Origin: an uncultured Eubacteriales bacterium
GTDB lineage: Bacteria > Bacillota > Clostridia > HGM11514
Direction: 5' to 3'
Assembly: GCA_902492655.1 (NCBI GenBank)
Contig: CABUMF010000006.1
Location: 1-64,000 of the forward strand
Length of the DNA: 64,000 nt
Part shown: positions 62,181 to 64,000 of the stretch, one piece after another
Numbering within the stretch: position 1 is the stretch's first letter
Layout: each line of letters begins with the position of its first letter
The notes under the pieces: model-generated
What the model was told of the DNA's origin: nothing
What the model saw: only the letters and a program-made list of their open reading frames with translations
The model's database searches: none
Program-made: the position numbers and the translations under genes

Positions 62181-62910
62181 TATAAAAATACTTGGTGTAA
62201 GAATAAACAATGTGTCTATGGACGAGGCTGAACAAAAGGTTTGGGAGTTCTTTGAGAGTGACGCAAATCACTCCGTGTTCACACCCAATCCGGAATTTGT
62301 TTACCGAGCTTATCACGATGCCGATTTCAGAGAAAAGCTCAATTCCGCCGACCTTATTATTCCTGACGGAATCGGCTTGATTTATGCCGCAAAAATACTC
62401 GGAACACCGCTTAAACAACGTGTCCCGGGTTTTGAGCTTTGTTGCAGAATTATTGAAAAGGCTCCGCAAAAGGGTGCAAAATTGTTTATTCTGGGCGGAA
62501 AGCCCGGGATTGCAGAGCTTGCAAAAAAGAATATTGAGCGTGACCATGAGGGTATAAATGTTGTGGGCGTAAACGACGGCTACTTCAAAGATGATGAGGA
62601 AGTAATTGCCAAAATCAATTCGCTTAAGCCTGATTTTCTCCTTGTCTGCACAGGCTGTCCGAAGCAGGAAAACTGGATTTGTAAGTATAAGGACAGGCTC
62701 GATGTAAAAGTTGCGATCGGTGCGGGAGGAACCGTAGATGTTCTGTCGGAAACCGTTAAGCGTGCACCGAAATTTTTCTGCAAATTCGGTCTGGAATGGT
62801 TCTACAGGCTGATTACTCAGCCTACAAGAATCGGCAGAATGATGAACCTTCCGAAATTTCTTTTTATTGTTATTGCCAAAAAACTTAGAGGAGGCGGAGC
62901 AGATGCTTAA
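62173..62910 (+). CDS. WecG/TagA/CpsF-family glycosyltransferase
   Basis: GT26-family enzyme of 245 residues; relatives add N-acetylmannosamine or another sugar to a lipid-linked acceptor in teichoic acid or capsule synthesis. Motifs: [59 protein letters not shown] and [15 protein letters not shown] 62173 is chosen since CGGAGGAG at about 62158-62164 is spaced for it and homology begins just after. The C-terminus includes [12 protein letters not shown], common in the family. Confidence 0.93.
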   Translation: MDSIKILGVRINNVSMDEAEQKVWEFFESDANHSVFTPNPEFVYRAYHDADFREKLNSADLIIPDGIGLIYAAKILGTPLKQRVPGFELCCRIIEKAPQKGAKLFILGGKPGIAELAKKNIERDHEGINVVGVNDGYFKDDEEVIAKINSLKPDFLLVCTGCPKQENWICKYKDRLDVKVAIGAGGTVDVLSETVKRAPKFFCKFGLEWFYRLITQPTRIGRMMNLPKFLFIVIAKKLRGGGADA

Positions 62911-63664
62911 AGTTACATTGCTTGAACACACACCAAATCCCGAGAAGGTTATAGCTTCAGCGGCGAAGCTTTGTTATTCTTCCTCGGATATTGACTCGCT
63001 TTATGACGGACTTGACGAAGAAAAATCAAAAAAGTTTTTAGGACAGCTTATGTCCTACGGCCACGCAAGTCCTATCGAACACGTGACCTTTACATTCGGT
63101 ATAGAAGGGGTTTCCAGGTCACTTCTTGCTCAGATTACAAGACACAGGATTGCTTCTTACAGCGTAAAATCCCAAAGATATGTTGGGGAAGGCGATTTTC
63201 AGTATGTTATACCGCCTGAAATTGAAAATAATCCCGAGGCGCTCCGGTCCTTCCAGGATACAATGAAAAATATCCGTGACAGCTACCTCAGGCTTGCCGA
63301 TATTCTTAAGAAAAAGCATTATGAGGATTTTGTTTCCGAAGGCTTATCAGAAAAGGAAGCGGCAAAAAAAGCTGAAAAACTCGCTTTTGAAGATGCGCGT
63401 TTTGTGCTTCCCAATGCCTGCGAAACCAAAATGATTGTTACAATGAATGCAAGAAGTCTGTTTAACTTTTTTAATCTTCGTTGCTGCAACAGAGCCCAGT
63501 GGGAAATTCGTGCCCTCGCAACCCAAATGCTTAAGCTGTGCAAGGATGTTGCGCCGACTCTTTTTGCAAATGCAGGTCCGTCTTGCGTTGGCGGAAAATG
63601 CTCGGAAGGTGCTATGACCTGCGGCAAAATGAAAGAAATGCAGGAAAAGTTTAAAAATCTTTAA
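62903..63664 (+). CDS. thyX: Flavin-dependent thymidylate synthase
   Basis: Makes dTMP from dUMP with methylene-tetrahydrofolate, FAD and NADPH. The ThyX signature [15 protein letters not shown] (RHR-X7-S form) is present, with [19 protein letters not shown] before it and [19 protein letters not shown] and [13 protein letters not shown] after it. 253 residues. ATG 62903 follows GAGGAGGCGG and overlaps the previous gene by 8 bases. Paired with tmk, the next step to dTDP. Confidence 0.96.
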   Translation: MLKVTLLEHTPNPEKVIASAAKLCYSSSDIDSLYDGLDEEKSKKFLGQLMSYGHASPIEHVTFTFGIEGVSRSLLAQITRHRIASYSVKSQRYVGEGDFQYVIPPEIENNPEALRSFQDTMKNIRDSYLRLADILKKKHYEDFVSEGLSEKEAAKKAEKLAFEDARFVLPNACETKMIVTMNARSLFNFFNLRCCNRAQWEIRALATQMLKLCKDVAPTLFANAGPSCVGGKCSEGAMTCGKMKEMQEKFKNL

Positions 63665-63673
63665 GGTGATTTA

Positions 63674-64000
63674 ATGTTTATTGTTATTGAAGGTGTCGAT
63701 GCAAGCGGCAAAGAAACGCAAACCAAGCTTTTATGCAGCCGTTTTGAGAATGCTCAGCACATAGAATTTCCCGATTATAAAAGCGAATCTTCTGCTCTCG
63801 TCAAGATGTATCTTGCAGGCGATTTCGGAAAAAACGCTGAAGATGTCAGCCCTTATGCCGCATCGGTTTTGTTCGCCTGTGACAGATTTGCTTCATACAG
63901 AACAAAATGGAAAAGCACGCTCGACTCGGGTGGAATAGTAATTGCGGACAGGTATGTTTCTTCAAATTTGATTCATCAGTCCTGCAAAATCGACGACGAG
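63674..64000 (+). CDS. tmk: Thymidylate kinase, 3' end missing
   Basis: Phosphorylates dTMP to dTDP. The open frame begins at ATG 63674 after AAGGTGAT and runs off the window after 109 codons. The P-loop is IEGVDASGKETQTKLL, followed by FPDYKSESSALVKMYLAGDF, YAASVLFACDRFASYRT and the substrate motif ADRYVSSN. Directly follows thyX, which fits the pathway order. Confidence 0.93.
   Translation, partial: MFIVIEGVDASGKETQTKLLCSRFENAQHIEFPDYKSESSALVKMYLAGDFGKNAEDVSPYAASVLFACDRFASYRTKWKSTLDSGGIVIADRYVSSNLIHQSCKIDDE

Noticed and set aside
62146..62931. Long leftward open frame opposite the WecG/TagA gene
   Set aside because: It is the antisense shadow of a clear family gene, has no ribosome binding site and reads as low-complexity mixed residues without motifs.
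1..64000. CRISPR arrays, prophage, transposons
   Set aside because: No regularly spaced repeats, cas, integrase, transposase or structural phage genes were seen on either strand.

Overview
The window looks like chromosome of a low-GC, endospore-forming Firmicute of the class Clostridia, most like the Oscillospiraceae/Ruminococcaceae. Evidence: a complete spoIIAA-spoIIAB-sigF operon behind a sigma-H-type promoter, a GerW/YtfJ sporulation protein, AddAB recombination nuclease, ThyX thymidylate synthase, an alr-ndoAI-ndoA block as in Bacillus, strong AGGAGG ribosome binding sites, frequent TTG/GTG starts, and many TTGACA-N17-TATAAT promoters. The species cannot be named from this sequence alone. 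Almost all of the window is coding. I saw no phage, insertion sequence, CRISPR array or rRNA.

Layout. 1-8.5 kb: gpsA (5' end missing), pncB, a GH94 phosphorylase, a small membrane protein, nnr and alr in one run, then an EndoA-type toxin-antitoxin pair with its own promoter, then tRNA-Thr(CGT). 8.7-14.05 kb: a divergent carbohydrate locus (AraC regulator and SGNH hydrolase leftward; an arabinose-isomerase-like protein and an unrecognised 703-residue putative glycosidase rightward) around a control region with a 13-bp direct repeat at 21-bp spacing. 14.1-19.6 kb: ZIP metal transporter, YczE-like membrane protein, pfkA and ppk1 in one leftward unit, and a decayed HAD hydrolase. 19.6-23.1 kb: a second divergent sugar locus (GH129/GH101-like protein plus DMT permease, against an AraC regulator).

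23.3-31.4 kb: minD, a methylglyoxal-synthase-like gene with altered catalytic positions, folC, the spoIIA operon, pgi, a small P-loop protein and phosphoglucomutase. 31.4-43.8 kb: addB-addA, lysA, a site-2 protease, scpA-scpB, DUF2953, ytfJ, rluB and a GNAT-like protein. 43.8-49.2 kb: a five-gene biotin-dependent, sodium-pumping decarboxylase operon with two different carboxyltransferases and an OadG-like subunit fused to an outward-facing leucine-rich-repeat domain. 49.2-64 kb: RpiR regulator, flavoprotein, galU, AI-2E-type permease, several membrane proteins, yqhQ-prmC-mscL, a rhomboid-like protein, glmS, manA, a phosphoesterase, a WecG/TagA transferase, thyX and the start of tmk.

Functional themes: sugar phosphate and cell-envelope precursor metabolism (pgi, pgcA, galU, glmS, manA, alr, lysA, WecG), chromosome maintenance (AddAB, ScpAB, MinD), sporulation onset, and two small glycan-utilisation loci. 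The points most worth a second look are the LRR-OadG fusion and its transcarboxylase-like operon, the methylglyoxal-synthase-like protein lacking the catalytic Asp and His, the unrecognised 703-residue protein with its putative operator, and an AddB without a Walker A motif.
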